Below are positions 1 to 12,799 of a stretch of 64,000 bases of DNA, piece by piece. The position numbers and the translations under genes were made by a program. The notes beneath the pieces were generated by a model that was given only the letters and a program-made list of their open reading frames with translations, had not been told where the DNA came from and ran no database searches. The DNA is from Limanda limanda (taxonomy: Eukaryota; Chordata; Actinopteri; Pleuronectiformes; Pleuronectidae). The first letter of the stretch is position 1; every line of letters starts with the position of its first letter. The DNA lies in contig NC_083647.1 in assembly GCF_963576545.1 (NCBI RefSeq), forward strand, positions 4,011,507 to 4,075,506. The letters run 5' to 3'.

Positions 1-534
1 GCTTCTAGCATATAAGTGGTTGTGTCATCTCAATGCACAATAATTATGATTAATTTTTGAAGAGAGACATAGGTTCGAAACTAATTTCTCTTTGAAGTTT
101 CTTTATTCTTAATTCCCTTTGCTAAGCAGACTTTTGTGTAACTTTGGTTGGTTGCTGACTGCGTTTCAGTAGTTGGTAATTTTTATAGGAGATTTTCTGC
201 ATGCTTTTTGATCTTAAGGAGACAAACTAGATTTGAGAGACTAGTTTTGAGAAGACTAGTTGTTGACCAACTAGGTCTTAAGGATTGAGCCACCGAGCTA
301 TCCTTCATTGCTACTTTATAGACACAGGGTGAAGCTCACCTGTGTATCTTGTTGTGTAGTTTTTAATTAAGTGTTTTACCCACTTTATCCAAGCAAGCTT
401 GAGCAGTCCACCAGGTGCCTTTTCGCACTCAGAAGATGAGTAGCATGTAACACCGTGGGGCAAGTGCTCCCACAGGACCAGAGGTCCTATTAGAGACTGT
501 AGCCAGTCTGATTAATTTTTTTTCTAATGATGCG
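1..534. other. Left edge: probable 5' part of a decayed retroelement or intron
   Basis: No coding frame is supported here. The stretch is AT-rich on the left and becomes more mixed before the gag-like frame that starts near 535. If the downstream element is an LTR retroelement, this would be its untranslated leader or the end of an upstream LTR lying outside the window. I could not find a convincing primer binding site, nor a match to the candidate right LTR, so the assignment is inference. Confidence 0.3.
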
Positions 535-1876
535 GTGAGTGAGTTGAGTGAGTATGAAATAAGTACCTGCGATCGTAAGATCAAGAACTGTCCATGCACT
601 CATCAACCCCACTGGCCCGCATCCGAAACTACCCCATGCTCTGGGTCAACTGACACTCCTCTACCAGCAGAGAGCCGAGCTGCAGACCCAAGAACATGCG
701 AAGGCGCTCAGAGCCATGCAAAGCAGCATGTCGAGCGGAGCAGGAGAAAAACTCCCACCTGCGGCATATCATCGAGACCCGCAAGAACAGGACCAGGCGG
801 GGCAGGAGCACGCGCAGGTCAAAGGTCAGCAGAAAGGGGGGCACAGTCAAACAGAGCTGCCCCCCCCCCTCAAGCTGAGATCCCTGATGACAGGGCCAGG
901 AGCTGACGTCATTCCCGGTGGAGCCAGCGGAACAGAGACACTGGGAGAAAAGCTGCGAGCACAGCTACGCAACCCTCATGCAGAGGAAGCTTTGATCTGG
1001 CGGGCCAGACACACCCAGCAGTCAACCGCTCCGACCCACTCAACACCAAAGGGGGAGCAGGACTCAACCCCTAGACGTGCAGTGACCTGGGACCGCTATG
1101 AGGCAACATCAAATGCCTGTCCAGCGGACACACAGCATCCACTCCAGCCAGAAGGAACACATCCTGCACGGAGCCATGCTGATCCACATCACAACGACGG
1201 AAGGACTCCGTCCTGGAGGGCTGAAGGAGATTCCCAGTCTGCCACTCAGGCAGAGGCGCACCATGACTCACGGTCGCGTCCTGGATGGTCCTCCAACCCC
1301 GGTGCAAGAGATGGTGGCCACGAAGATGAGTACCGTGGCACATTCGAGTCAAAAGACACTGATGACTCAGCACCCCCTCAAAGAGAGGAAATCCGCAACC
1401 GGCGGCAAGAGCCCCTTGAAAAAGACATTTATCGCTTCGACCCAGACAACCGAGGGTGTAACGAAGACGACACCGCGGTTCTGGCAGTTCAAGTCCAAAC
1501 ACATGTGGACCCGGCGCTGGAAGATGACAACTTTCCCCACGCCCAGATGAACCCCAGCAAAGAGAACCAGAAACAACGACCCTTCCAACAGGGTGCCCCT
1601 CAAAACCAAGGGGGTGAGGATTTCAACCAGCCCCACAAACAGTTTCGACCTCAGCACCTGAATCCCTCTCCACAGAGAAGTAGGGGCTGTAACCAAAGGA
1701 AACCTCATCAATACCAGGAGTATAGTGATGGTGACCGAAATCCAACACATGGGATGCATCCTGGCACAGAGGAATTAATACGGAGATGTGTGGATGAAGC
1801 AATGAGAGACATTGTGCCACGTGTTCCTCCAGGCTCCCCTAAGAGACCAGACACTGAACCCCGTTGGCGAAACTAG
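535..1876 (+). pseudogene. Gag-like reading frame of a decayed LTR retroelement
   Basis: Two overlapping plus-strand frames (535-906 and 716-1876) give a long hydrophilic protein very rich in Pro, Arg, Gln, Asp and Glu, with almost no hydrophobic segment. The 386-residue frame ends in an Arg/Pro-rich tail and stops at 1874-1876. I see no zinc knuckle, protease, reverse transcriptase or integrase motif in or after it. GC content is clearly higher than in the flanking DNA, as expected for a separate mobile sequence. The next 780 bases have scattered stops in all forward frames. A candidate polypurine tract and LTR start follow near 2655-2666. I therefore read it as the gag portion of a retroelement that has lost most of its pol. 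A non-retroviral repeat frame is the main alternative; I cannot name the family. Confidence 0.4.
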
Positions 1877-2657
1877 AAGCAGTTGCCCTCCTTCTCCACT
1901 CCTAAAGATGACTTCAATGACTGGGAAGGACCGAGGCGCTGCCAGAAACCCCTCTCACCTCCACACCTGAAAGGGGGGGGGAAGAAATCCCAATTTTAAA
2001 ACAAAGACCGCTCAAACCACTCACTCCATCAATAGCTGCATGCTTTAGACCCTCTGTCAGTAAATTGTATAACGTATGTTCAGGTAGTGAACTCCTTAGA
2101 CCTCGTTGAGGATTTTGAAGTCGTTACCACTACGGTTGTGCAGCCCTCACGGGTACAGTTGGCAAGTCAGTCTTGGCAGAAAAATTTCAATATCTGTAGA
2201 TGTGCAAACCTAGAAATAGGATTTACCATATATTCACAGGTTAGCGAACAACAGAACGTGACTCGCCGTTCTAAATGTTTTGGTTTGACAGAATAACACA
2301 CATGATTACCTCAAAACACCAGCACCTACTCAAACATTTTCTTCTGTTCCTTTTTCCACTTTTCTTTCATTTCACTCTTCACCGAAATTCATCAGTATGT
2401 TAACAATAACTGCCGATAAGCATTATGTGAAATTGAAATGTGCGCCGTGTTTTAGAATATATGTTGTTTAGCCTCTGTCTGCCCAGACAATTACCTCTCT
2501 CTGTTTAGACTCATGCCTCAAAGACATTTATGCCTCATGATGAACTAACTTTCAATGCTTCAACTCCACTCAAGGATTACCTCTCATGGATTATCACTGG
2601 ACTCTCGACCCTAGCGTGCCCTGGAAACTGGGTAACGACCCACTTCCCAGGTCAAAG
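1877..2657 (+). other. Non-coding interior of the decayed retroelement
   Basis: Stops interrupt every forward frame, and no pol domain can be recognised. It connects the gag-like frame to the candidate polypurine tract. It includes a pyrimidine-rich part near 2330-2390 and a short open frame at 2530-2745 that runs into the candidate LTR and looks incidental. Confidence 0.3.
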
Positions 2658-2665
2658 GGGGACTG

Positions 2666-3800
2666 TTGGGCAAGGCCCAGTGATCCGACTTAGAACAAAG
2701 GGTCGTAAAACCTTAGGCCAGGCTCGGGTAACCCCTTACATTTAAAAACCCAGCATGGACCCTTATCTCCATGTGGCAAAAGATCACGTCCTGGTCCCCC
2801 ACGGTAAGCCCGCCCCTGGGGGCCAAATCCTGACAACTCAATTGGCTGGAGGGCCACACTGACCCCTGACCCCTCCTCCCAGGGGGGAGTCACCTGAGAC
2901 ATGACTTAAAAGGGCTGAGCTCACAGAAATCTCTCTCTCTTCACTCAGATGCCCAAGCGACAACAGAACCCCTCCGGGGTTCTACTAGTTAACTCGGTAT
3001 TTTTAAGAGACTCTCTTTGTCATATTCCTTTCCACGCTGCTCAAGTTGTTTTCTGACCTCAAGAGGTCTAACCACACGACTCAGTAACTAAGGAGGCGAC
3101 TAGACGTTTGTTTTATTCATTTCAATTCATTTCATTCATTCATTCTTTTATCTTAGTTGACGTTTTATTTTGGAAAGGACTTTTCTGTTTTTAACTTGAA
3201 AAGACAAAACAGGAATCTCACTCGGGACGAGTGAGACACGGACTTTTATTCTTTTTCCACACGATCTTCAACCGGCTCCACGCAGCCGCACATCCCTGCA
3301 GAAGAAGACCAAGCTTCATCCCGTCACGGAGCATGACTGATCCGCTCCGGTCCGGCCCAGCTGCGGTGCTCACGGGAGCTCGCCTGAGAGGCCAAGACAT
3401 TGTTCACTGGACTTCCGGGAGATTCGCGCCGAGGCGCAGGCAACCCACAAAATCACGGTCACAGTAAGAGGCTTATGTTGTCTGGGCAGATGTTAGTTTT
3501 AATATGTAGCGTGTTGATTTAATACTTGAGTGTATTTTGTTGATGGAACTTCCGTGTTCCATTGTTTTAGCCGGCCACTACTCCGAGCCGCTACTTCCGG
3601 TTTCCGGTTGGATCGCAATGTTTTGTGTTGCAGTAAATAGGGCCGCGAGAAGCGCCTCCGCCCGCACTGTTAACGTCTGTGTGAGTCTGCAGTGATTTCA
3701 CCGATCAGAACCTCGGCCCACAACGCTCGCTTGAGGGCTGAGGGGTGAATCACTGTTAACTCATCTCAGACGTATTTTTAAGAGCTTCTTTGGACTCTCC
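2666..3800 (+). repeat. Candidate 3' LTR (right end not resolved)
   Basis: A purine run (AAAGGGGGACTG, about 2655-2666) is followed at once by TGTTGGGCAAGG, the usual layout of a polypurine tract next to an LTR starting with TG. About 240 bases in there is a promoter-like stretch (ACTTAAAAGGG near 2903, followed by a pyrimidine tract). The sequence stays GC-richer than its surroundings until about 3760. A motif with ATTTTTAAGAG after GTTAACTC occurs twice (near 2990 and 3755). The CA end and target duplication were not found, so the right boundary is approximate and the LTR call is inference. Confidence 0.35.
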
Positions 3801-3816
3801 TTACATGTTTTCTCAT

Positions 3817-3850
<34 letters not shown>

Positions 3851-4299
3851 TCTAAACCGACCTATACACACTCCTGACCTGTATTTATAATACAGGTCAT
3901 GTCACATAGTTAAATCTATGCTTAGAGAGGCTGAACACATCTGGAAACCATTCGGCCCCCAAAGCCAAGCAGAGATAAGAATTCTCTTTGTCTAAAATTT
4001 CCTTTGTGTAATTCATGTGACGACCACCAGTGTGCGCTCCGGCCACATGGTGTCATTAACATAGACTCCATCTTGAATAACGCAAGTTAACCCACCATTT
4101 TGAGTCTATTATTGCCACGCCTCCGCTCTCTCTCTCCTCCCATCCTGGCTCTAAATTCATAACGGCTCCGCCATCTTGTTTTGTAGTCAATCCGCCATTT
4201 TGAGAGTTTTTAGGCCTTGATTCCACTAATCATGATCGGCCTCCATCTTAGATGTGATGTCACTACGCGTCATCGCCACCCCCCCTTCTTTTTCTCTCT

Positions 4300-4359
<60 letters not shown>

Positions 4360-5239
4360 TAGACACAGACAGACACACACACACACAGAGACACATAGAT
4401 GGACCAGAGGTTACATGCATGTTCTAAATTGTGATAAGCTGCTGTTGTTATCTTTGAAATATGGGAGTTTGTTAAGATGATGAATCATTAAATAACACTA
4501 ACTTTATTTCACACACACACACATAGCCACACACACACAGAGAGACACTTTGACACAGACACACACACACATAGAGACAGACATACATAGGTAGACCGCA
4601 GGTTGTCCATGTATTTTCTGAATTGTGATAAGTGCTGCTGCTGTGTTTATCTTTGGAATATCGGAGCTTGTTAAAATGATAAATCATTGAATAACATTAT
4701 AACTTTATTTCCCCTTTTTAATAAATACTTTTGTAATTAAAGTATCTGTAGTCTGTGATTATTTGTGCATATGTATGTGATTGCAGCTGGATTATGATCG
4801 CCTGTGCTCGAACTTAGAAGCCTTCACTGTTTATTAAGTAATCGTTAATATTAAAATATTGACATTATTAATTTGACATTTATCATTATGAGACTGATAA
4901 TTATAGCTTGACATCGTTGGTCCCTGGTAACCAGGGTGGTGCCCCCCTTTCTCAATTATTAATATAGATAGTATTATTCTTAAATTGATAATTTTATTGT
5001 TTTAGACTAATTATTTTCATTATTCTTGGTTGATAACCTTATCATTGTTAATTGACAGCTTGTACTTTCTAATTGATAATTCCTATTTTCTCATTAGTGG
5101 TTTTATTGTTATTTGATTACTGATCATCTTCACTTAATAATTTAATTATTTTTGATAGATAATTTTTATTATTTTAATAATCCTATTTCATGATTATTAA
5201 TAATTAGCCAACGTCAAGTCTACTCCTATTGCACAACAG
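3801..5239. other. Repeat-rich intron sequence before the sdsl exon
   Basis: Contains a TC run (3818-3848), a perfect 10-bp inverted repeat with a 5-base loop (3875-3899), a long CA run (about 4304-4354), and two diverged tandem copies of a roughly 130-base unit (4388-4507 and 4574-4711) separated by CA-rich DNA. From 4720 on it is very AT-rich, apart from a small palindrome (CCCTGGTAACCAGGG, 4922-4936). No coding exon is seen. Confidence 0.6.
4388..4711 (+). repeat. Two-copy tandem repeat with CA-rich spacer
   Basis: The segment around 4388-4507 (ACATAGATGGACC ... ATTGTGATAAG ... TTGTTAAGATGATGAATCATT ... AACTTTATTT) recurs with substitutions and small indels at 4574-4711. Each copy follows a CA-rich tract. 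This looks like a local duplication of microsatellite plus flank. Confidence 0.7.
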
Positions 5240-5333
5240 TGTTGACAGATGAGGAGCGGGTGCTGGTGGAGATGGCGTGTGGAGCAGCACTAGCAGCAGT
5301 CTACAGTGGACTTCTACACAGATTGCAGGATGA
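5240..5333 (+). CDS. sdsl: sdsl penultimate exon
   Basis: The acceptor CACAACAG ends at 5239 and the donor is GAAG|GTAACT. The exon encodes the DEER-VLVE-ACGAALAAVYSGLLHRLQDE stretch (shown in pieces) that lines the PLP fold near the C-terminus. It starts in the second base of a codon and ends after the first base, so its phases fit the last exon. The donor position could be off by one or two bases. Confidence 0.85.
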
Positions 5334-6118
5334 AGGTAACTACACTGAATGTATTGCTGCTCTTTGTCTGTGTTTCCTCCTGGTTCTTATGGGTCTGAAA
5401 GATTTGCCACAATGGAATAATGGAGCGATGCTTGCATGCTAGTACAGACGGTTGGAAGTCAGTGTTAGGGTTAGGGTTCTTTGCCTGTTGTTCCAGCCTG
5501 TCCACCTCCCAAGCATACACCTGGAGGCTCTGACAGGGGGTTCAAGATATTTGCTCATCACCCCCCACTTTATCAATGTAATTGTATCTGGGGAAGGGAT
5601 TAGGCCATTGACTCAATCATATTGACTATTATCGTGATAAAACTCTTTTTCACGAGCAGAGAGTGATAAACAGGAAAACATGTTACAAATTGGAGGTCGA
5701 TCAATTATGTGTTAAACATCCTCACAATGTGAAAAGCATTATGTTGAACTTTTGTTATTTCTTGTTGTTGAAAATGTAATCAAGATGATTATTGATATAG
5801 TTTTATTAACCATCCCTATTTTCTTATGATTATGCTTGTGTACATTAGTTGGTCTCACCTTGAAGCCATGTTGGTGTTTCACAGATAGAGGATGTACTTA
5901 AATTGTTTTACTTTGTGGAAGAAGATTACATCTTTTTAAAAACTCGGTGTGTGCACATACTGTTGTAACATATGTAGATGACGGCAGAGGCTGATCCTTG
6001 ACCTTTCTCCCTAGGTCGCCTTCCGACCCCCCTAGGCCCCCTGCTGGTGATCGTGTGTGGCGGTAGCAGCGTGGACATGGAGCAGCTGACCAACCTCAGA
6101 AACAAACTACGGACCTAA
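5240..6118 (+). CDS. sdsl: Serine dehydratase-like, C-terminal exons (partial gene)
   Basis: Two exons, 5240-5333 and 6015-6118, join in frame across a GT..AG intron. They give the C-terminus of a serine/threonine dehydratase of the SDS/SDSL family, a cytosolic PLP-dependent enzyme that deaminates L-serine to pyruvate and L-threonine to 2-oxobutyrate. Diagnostic segments are ACGAALAAVYSGLL and, in the last exon, VIVCGG, whose cysteine in the human enzymes contacts the pyridine nitrogen of PLP. YSGLL and the short tail after VCGG favour SDSL over SDS. The usual Pro before ACG is Met here. The first split codon at 5240 shows that upstream exons exist; none is visible in 1-5239, so they lie left of the window. 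The gene runs head-to-tail with syt14. Confidence 0.85.
6015..6118 (+). CDS. sdsl: sdsl last coding exon
   Basis: The acceptor CTCCCTAG ends at 6014. The exon reads GRLPTPLGPLLVIVCGG followed by a 17-residue tail and the stop TAA at 6116-6118. The CGG motif matches the conserved cofactor-contact segment of SDS/SDSL. Confidence 0.88.
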
Positions 6119-6227
6119 GCTACTGTATGCAACAGCTAAAACATCATCATTGCTTTACTTCAGGTGTTTATATGTGGATGGATTTATGAAAGGACGGATG
6201 GAGTAAACATTAACTCCAGGAAATTAG

Positions 6228-6233
6228 AATAAA
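6228..6233 (+). terminator. sdsl: sdsl polyadenylation signal (AATAAA)
   Basis: A canonical AATAAA lies 110 bases after the sdsl stop codon, in an A/T-rich context. This is a normal distance for a short 3' UTR. No competing signal lies between it and the stop. Confidence 0.6.
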
Positions 6234-6461
6234 AATATTTTAAAAAGAAATGTATTGTTTAATTTAGAAGCAAAGGTCCTGTTTGTAATATTGGTGAGTT
6301 TTTGTCTTATAGTCCCTTTAACATTAAAGTGTCAGATCTTACAAAAAAAAGCTCACCTTATCATCATTATTCAATTACAACTTACAGCCACATGATGACG
6401 CCATAGTCCACTCTTCAGAAAAGCACAGACCGTACACAGTCTGAGTCAGATAAAGAAAAGC

Positions 6462-6841
6462 TTAAAGGGATAGTTCACAGAAAAATTCACTATCGTCATT
6501 ATCGACTCACCACTATGCCAATGGAGGGTCGGGTGAAGTGTTCACAGGCCACGAAACCCTTCTGGAGTCTCAGGGGTAAATAGTGTTGTCAATACAATTG
6601 AAGTAACTTGGTGACCTCTTCTTCAGATGTAGACCTGGATGACACCACACGAGCAGTTTAGAGGCATGTTGTGTTTTTTCTCTGTTGTTTTCTAGTCCGA
6701 AGAAGAGGCGGCCATGGCTGAAGCACTGTTTACCCCTGAGACTGTGTTTTGTGGACTCAAACACTTCACCCACCCCTCCATCGGCATAGTGATGAGAAGA
6801 CAATCAGTGAATTTTCATTTTTCTGTGAACTATCCCGTTAA
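6462..6841. mobile_element. TTAA-flanked MITE
   Basis: The left end TTAAAGGGATAGTTCACAG and the right end CTGTGAACTATCCCGTTAA are imperfect inverted repeats bounded by TTAA on both sides. The length is about 380 bases and there is no transposase frame. TTAA target duplication is typical of piggyBac- and Kolobok-type DNA transposons, and ends of this kind (AGGGATAGTTCAC) are very common in fish genomes. The superfamily assignment is inference. Confidence 0.8.
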
Positions 6842-9800
6842 TGGGGGAAACAATTGTTTTGTAACATATTTTTATTGATGTAACTTAATCATTATTTCAT
6901 TCTACGTCACTGCAGCACTGATATTCTCAGACTTAGGAAAACTGCTCTTATAATTCATACTAATGGATATTTGTGCATTTAATTATTTCTTCGGTCTTAG
7001 TATATTTGAAATGAAACAACAGATTTGTATATCAGATCATGACATTTTTACTTGCACGTTGAATTTAAACTCCTGGTCAAGTTGTGTTATGTGTGGGAGC
7101 CTCTGTATTACTATGGTAACAGCTCAGCTCCTCACTGTTCAGCCTGCATCAGGGGAGAGTGCTCGGAGTGCAGGCACAAAATGTAGCCTTTGAGTCTTTG
7201 CTTTCTTTTATTATAAATGGATAATCAGTGTAGTGACCTGTTGACAATCAAAAAAAGCCACCACATTGCTGATTGATTGTTTAGGTGCGTGCAAAGTGTA
7301 CAACAAAGATGATTTATTCCATACAATCGACAGGGCTTCAAAAACAAACAAAAAAAATCTTAACCTTCATTTCACAGCCATTACAGCACAGTCAAAAACT
7401 GTAAGCTTCTTACCAGCAACACCAGTATCAAGTTACCCCCCAGATTATATTAACCCTTTTCAGCACTGACAGCAGCACTACTCCCCCAAGTGGTGGGAGG
7501 TTCAACAAAACATCACAGTAACAAAAATGGCTCTTACAATCAGTAATGGACACAATGGACAATCAGTCTACACACAATAACCCATTATGACAAAGTGGCT
7601 TTAAAAATGATTGCAAATTGATTCAAATCTAAAAAGTATCAGCATGTCAGGGACAATCAGAGACTGGTCATTGTCTTAATGCTGGAAGTTGAACCATCGC
7701 CAAACTCCCGGGTGCCGTGCAGGTTTTCCTGAAGAAAAGTTGGACTGGTGGAGGAGAAAAGAAGCAGAAACCAATTGGTAAAACAAGTCAAATGTTTGAG
7801 CTTGAGTTCTGGAAGCAAGCACGCCCCGAGTCCATGGAGCAGCAGAATCAGCTATAAGAACTTGGTACTCACTTTTAATGAGGGGATCAGTGGCCTGGAT
7901 CTCGGGGATGGGATGGTCTGGTCTCCTTTATCCTGACATTGATGACAATCTTTACACATCGCCTTCTTACTTAGTGATATTTTTTTCTTTTTGTTGTTGT
8001 TTGTGTTGTTTACAAATGTGTATTTGTTTGTATTTTTGCATTCCTTAAAAAATATTTTAATTTAAAAAACAGGCTAATAACTTTTACTCAAAGCATGTTA
8101 ACATGGAACTATTCAGTGAACTCTTCCCCTTTTCAGCAGAATCCACCACAAAGAAACTGTGAGGTATTCAACTGAATCACCATAGTAACGCACAAAGTCG
8201 GCAGGCATGATTCTCATTTTCATGCTTTGGCTGACTGTGAGATTAGCCAGTCAGTTTATGCATTCAATGATGATGATGGTATTCTAATGATCACGATGTC
8301 AAATAAATAAAACTTGAAATGAAATCTTTTTTCAGCCTCTGCATTACTTTTATCAATTTTGCACCAGGTTACACAGATGATTCTGTTATCAATCACCACA
8401 GTTATTATAAATGTGTTTTCCCACCAATATGATTACATGATCCAAGGTCTGATAAAATTAAGCCTGTGAGCTGACAGACAGTCGGTATTCCAGGCAGCGG
8501 CTCTGATCAGTACATACAATGAGTGTAGGAAATATTAAACACCTTGAAATCTTTGATCACATGTGCATTTTATCCATCATGAATATATTTTCCATACATC
8601 AGGTAGATAGCCACGAGGGAGCTGCAGCCTTATGCTGACATTTGCATTTATCTATTCTGAGACGCTTGTTGCCACGAACCCTCCTTGTTCCCCACAGTGA
8701 ATAAAATGAAGGTAAACACACTAAGTCCATACACTGTGGTTATGAAACGGATCGCATTCAGTTTTAATGCGGTGGTTGGAATAACACATGCTGCTGTGAA
8801 GGACCAATTGTTTCCCAGCAGCGCCATAACAGCAGTGAGCTGATGAGGTTGATTCCCAGGAGTCACACTGGTGTTCACAGCTCAAGGTCAAACATGAGCT
8901 GGGCATGACTGTCACGGCCCTGCTCAGCTCTCACTACTACCACAACGTCAGTGTGGTATACATTTCATGTCTGTGCTGATGTTTACTGAGTAAGATGTAT
9001 ATCTACCTGTTCAGAAGAATTTAACTGACCCACAGCTGTGCTCTCCCTGCTGGTGAGTGTGGCACATGCAGCCTGCAGATAGAGCATCTAATGGCCAGCT
9101 CTATTTCTATGACAACAGGAAGGAGCAGCTTTGATGAGCCCAGCAGAGGGCATTTAATCAGAGCTGCAGCTAAAAATAGAATCCAGTAAACAAGGATGAA
9201 TGGAGAGGAGACCGAGGGAAACGTGTCTGTGTTTGGGAAGTTGTGTCTGTAGGCACATGCATTTATTTATCTACATGTTATTGCATTTACATTTACTTAA
9301 AATATATTGATTCACATTGTTTGTGAAAATAATGTTTTAATTTGCCTTTAGAACTGATGACTCAAAAGTTTGAATCATAGCACCACCACAAATGTTTTGG
9401 TTAATGTAATTTCCAAAAAAATCAATTAGTCACTGTAAATGACGAATGGCATCATGCACTTTTCCCACAGTTCCATGCAAATTACTGCAACTAACTGTAA
9501 AGATGTTCTATTGTATTATTTACTTTGTATTTTGTGGTATAAAAGTAAAGCAAAGGTTAACAGTGTACTTTTGAGTTTCACAGTAAACTCTGTGAAATCT
9601 GTGGTCTGTCAGTTGAGATTTTCAGTGTAAGATAGGCAACCCTCCCCAGGCACAACAGACATCAGAATTAGACAAAGTCACAATGCATTCATGTTTAATA
9701 ACCCTGTTCCAAACACATCTGGGCAAAGACAATACATAGAAGGTAACCTATATTTTATTGACTGTTGGACATTTATGACATTTTATTGGTTTTAATTCAA

Positions 9801-11509
9801 TAGTTTATGTTTAAAAAATATATATTAACTCAGATCAGGGTTTTTTTATGAATTTGATAGTTTTGTATGATAACAGGGACAGGGATTGAAAAAAACAGGG
9901 CACAGTCATAATGTTGTGATTAAGCTGTTTATGATTAAAAGCTGGAACATTACAGCATTTCACAAAATGTTTTGATCAAATATTAAAAAATTGGGGTAGG
10001 ACTTCATGAAGTATTTGCCTCTTCTTTTGGTGACTTGATTTATTCATGTTGAACATTTGTTCCTAAAGATCACTTGTTTGTTGTGCCTCGTTGTATACGT
10101 TCAAAATAAAAGCCTATAACCCAACTTAAACACTGATGTAAATGTTATGTTAAAAGGTTACGCATGCTGGGCTGCCCTTGCTTTTGAAGCCAAATGTATT
10201 AATCTATACGACATGCATTGGTAATTTCTTGTTTTTCATTTGTAATTGTGTAGTTCTTGAATCTGTTTTAATTACTCCCAACCGTCTCATTCTGTGAATC
10301 TGGATGTTTGTCTCCTCTGGTAAAAAATAAGAGTCAACGTAACTTCTCAAATACACAATTATGTTTATTCTTTGCAAATATTCTCTCCCCTCAACTTCAA
10401 TTAATATAGTTTTTTACATGTGGACTGAGGGGGATAAATCCTTCTTTGACAGGTGTGCTCACAGCTTGTAGAGGTGCACCATGGTTGTTTCTATCCAACA
10501 ATGTATATCTATCCATTATTGGTGACCATTGCATTGGGTGACGCATCTGCTGAGGAAATGAGGAGAGGAAAATACATCCACTTTAATCAAAGAAGGCTGT
10601 CGAGGTGTATATTGGTAGAAGCCTTTACTTTGTTCAGAGGATTAGTCACACAGTTTGCATCATGTCAATCAGTAAAATAATATCTCAGACATCGCAGTGT
10701 TGCACTTATAAGGAGAAGAAGATGTGGAGGGTATCCATCACTACATGGTGGATTATATGACCAACATTTTTTGAAATATGTGCTTTGTGTACTTTCTCCT
10801 GTCTCCTCTTTCACATCTGTCTTTTATTCTGTCTTGTGCACATCCACCTTTAAATTCCTGCCAAACATGACTGAAAAATTAGGTTTCTAAAATTAGAGGA
10901 GAAAAGAATGAGGGCACAGATAAAGTGTGTTACTGAATAATATTTTTACATGGTATCACAAGGTAAAGCTCAGGAACAGCTGTATCCATGGCAACCTAGT
11001 GATAGCATGGGATTATAAAATTGCATTTCCAAATCAGACTTGATGGGCTTTTATATGTCCTATTATGTTTAGGCTCGTATTAACATCTGTATAATACAAC
11101 AGCTGCATGTTTTCAGAGGCTGAAACAAAACAAGTGCAGCTAAACTTTGTACAATAGAGCGAACTGTGTGTTTGCGTTTCAGTCAGCTGAGAGACGAACA
11201 TGAGCAGTCAATAGAATCTGACTGACAAAGACTGCAGGAGCAGGATCAGCTTAATTACAATGTGATTAGGTAGAAATTAATGGAGTTTAATGAACCGCCA
11301 GGAAATGGGCCGACTGCAGTAGCACAGAGCGATTTAGATCACACCAGAATAAATATAGACTACTGAAGGCAATAATTACTAGATAACGTGCACGTAGTAA
11401 CTTGTGTTTCTGTTGTGTGATTAATGTGTAAAGCTTAGTCACCAAGTAGCACTCACTCCTACCACTAGTAGGCTTGTAGTTCTAACATGGACACATAGTC
11501 AGTGATGGG

Positions 11510-12300
11510 GATCAGCAGGTGTTTCGGGACTTGACATCAGACACCTTCACCCAGGCGATCCAAGAATCAGGCCCCAACTTGTGTCCAGGTGGTTCACACC
11601 ACTTATCCCCCCCTTCAACCAGAGCCAGCAGGCAGACCTCTCTGCGACTTCCGAGATGTTTTTTGATGGCTCTCCTCCCTTGCAGCCCACTGATAAGGAG
11701 GAGCCTATGAAGACCATACATCCCACTTTCACAGTGAACTTTCCACCTGTTCTTCTGGCACTCAGCTAACAGGTCTAGTTGGTAAGTTAGTTAGTAAGTT
11801 AGTATATTTCGGTTTGCATAAGATTTTTAACAAAGTATTTGTTACAAAAATCAAAGCAATAAGTTTACAAAAGAAATTAAAAAAACAGAATGTCTAAAAG
11901 GTGTAGGCTGAAGCTTAAGCTTGTTTGCCTTCTCTTTATACCCAGAAGTAGTCAACTCTCAACCCGAAGTCAGCATATTAGTTTTCTTTCTTGAGCTTCC
12001 TCCATCTAGTCTTCCCAAGGAACAGTCACCACAAGCAAGACCACTTGTTTGGTTAACCTGAACATCAGTACAATGTCAGTACTAAGTGTGGTAACTGCAA
12101 TAATATTGAGGAACTTATGCTGCTTCCCTACCAGCGAGTACCAAACACTGGGTCTTTGCCTGAGGCTTAAGCCCTGCCTGCACAAAGGCAATGACAGGCT
12201 TGGTTGGGTGCTGCTGCTTGCTGTTGTTGATGCCAGTGCAGATGGAGTCTGCTATCGCCCTCAGAACCAGGTCTTGGTTGCCACCAGCACCTCCTGATTC
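11510..12300 (+). repeat. Unnamed dispersed repeat, copy 1
   Basis: Blocks such as CATCAGACACCTTCACCCA, CAGGCCCC(A/G)ACTTGT, TGTGGTAACTGCAAT and GTTGGGTGCTGCTGCTTGC recur in reverse complement near 63107-63700. The two copies are diverged and differ by indels. Open frames here are short and interrupted, so no protein is called. It is probably a fragment of a larger transposon whose class I cannot determine. Confidence 0.6.
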
Positions 12301-12799
12301 CAAACTCCTCGGGCAGAGGCTCAGGTTATGCTCCAATGAGCTCTTCCTCTGGCAGACCCACCAGGCCTCAACTGTACAGCTTAGCAGGACTCTGGGGGAC
12401 TTCTTACTCTGACTGGACCAAGAACTTGAATCACTGTGGTACCACCTTCAAGAATTCTGCCCTGGTGATTTTTACACCAGTTGTAGGGTCCCATCTAGTC
12501 CAACCCTCTAAACAATCTTGCCGTAACGGGCTCATTCCACCTCTTTATGTAAGATTCAATACACAATAAGAATCAAGTAATATTTGACTATATTCTGCAA
12601 CCTTCAATATACTCACACCTCTGCTGTCCGGCTGTTTTAAAAAACAGCGCAGTGAGTATTGAATAGTTTTTCTCATTAGCGATGATGCCTGCTACATGGT
12701 GAATTAATATTTAATTACATTTCTCTATTTAATACCTGACCTTTATGATTCACATTGCGTAAACATTAGCTGCCATGCAACACTTTTACATTCAGATCC

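Noticed and set aside
4226..4687. Open frames rich in CVCVCV or HTHTHT
   Set aside because: They are translations of the CA microsatellite, not genes.
4914..4945. TGGTCCCTGGTAACCAGGG as a primer binding site after an LTR
   Set aside because: It is a palindrome rather than a recognisable tRNA 3' end, and no LTR end is visible just before it.
5465..5478. TTAGGG telomere-like units in the sdsl intron
   Set aside because: Only two units; chance occurrence.
10453..10680. 75-codon plus-strand frame upstream of syt14
   Set aside because: No domain, no splice context and no similarity that I recognise; AT-rich surroundings make a chance frame likely.
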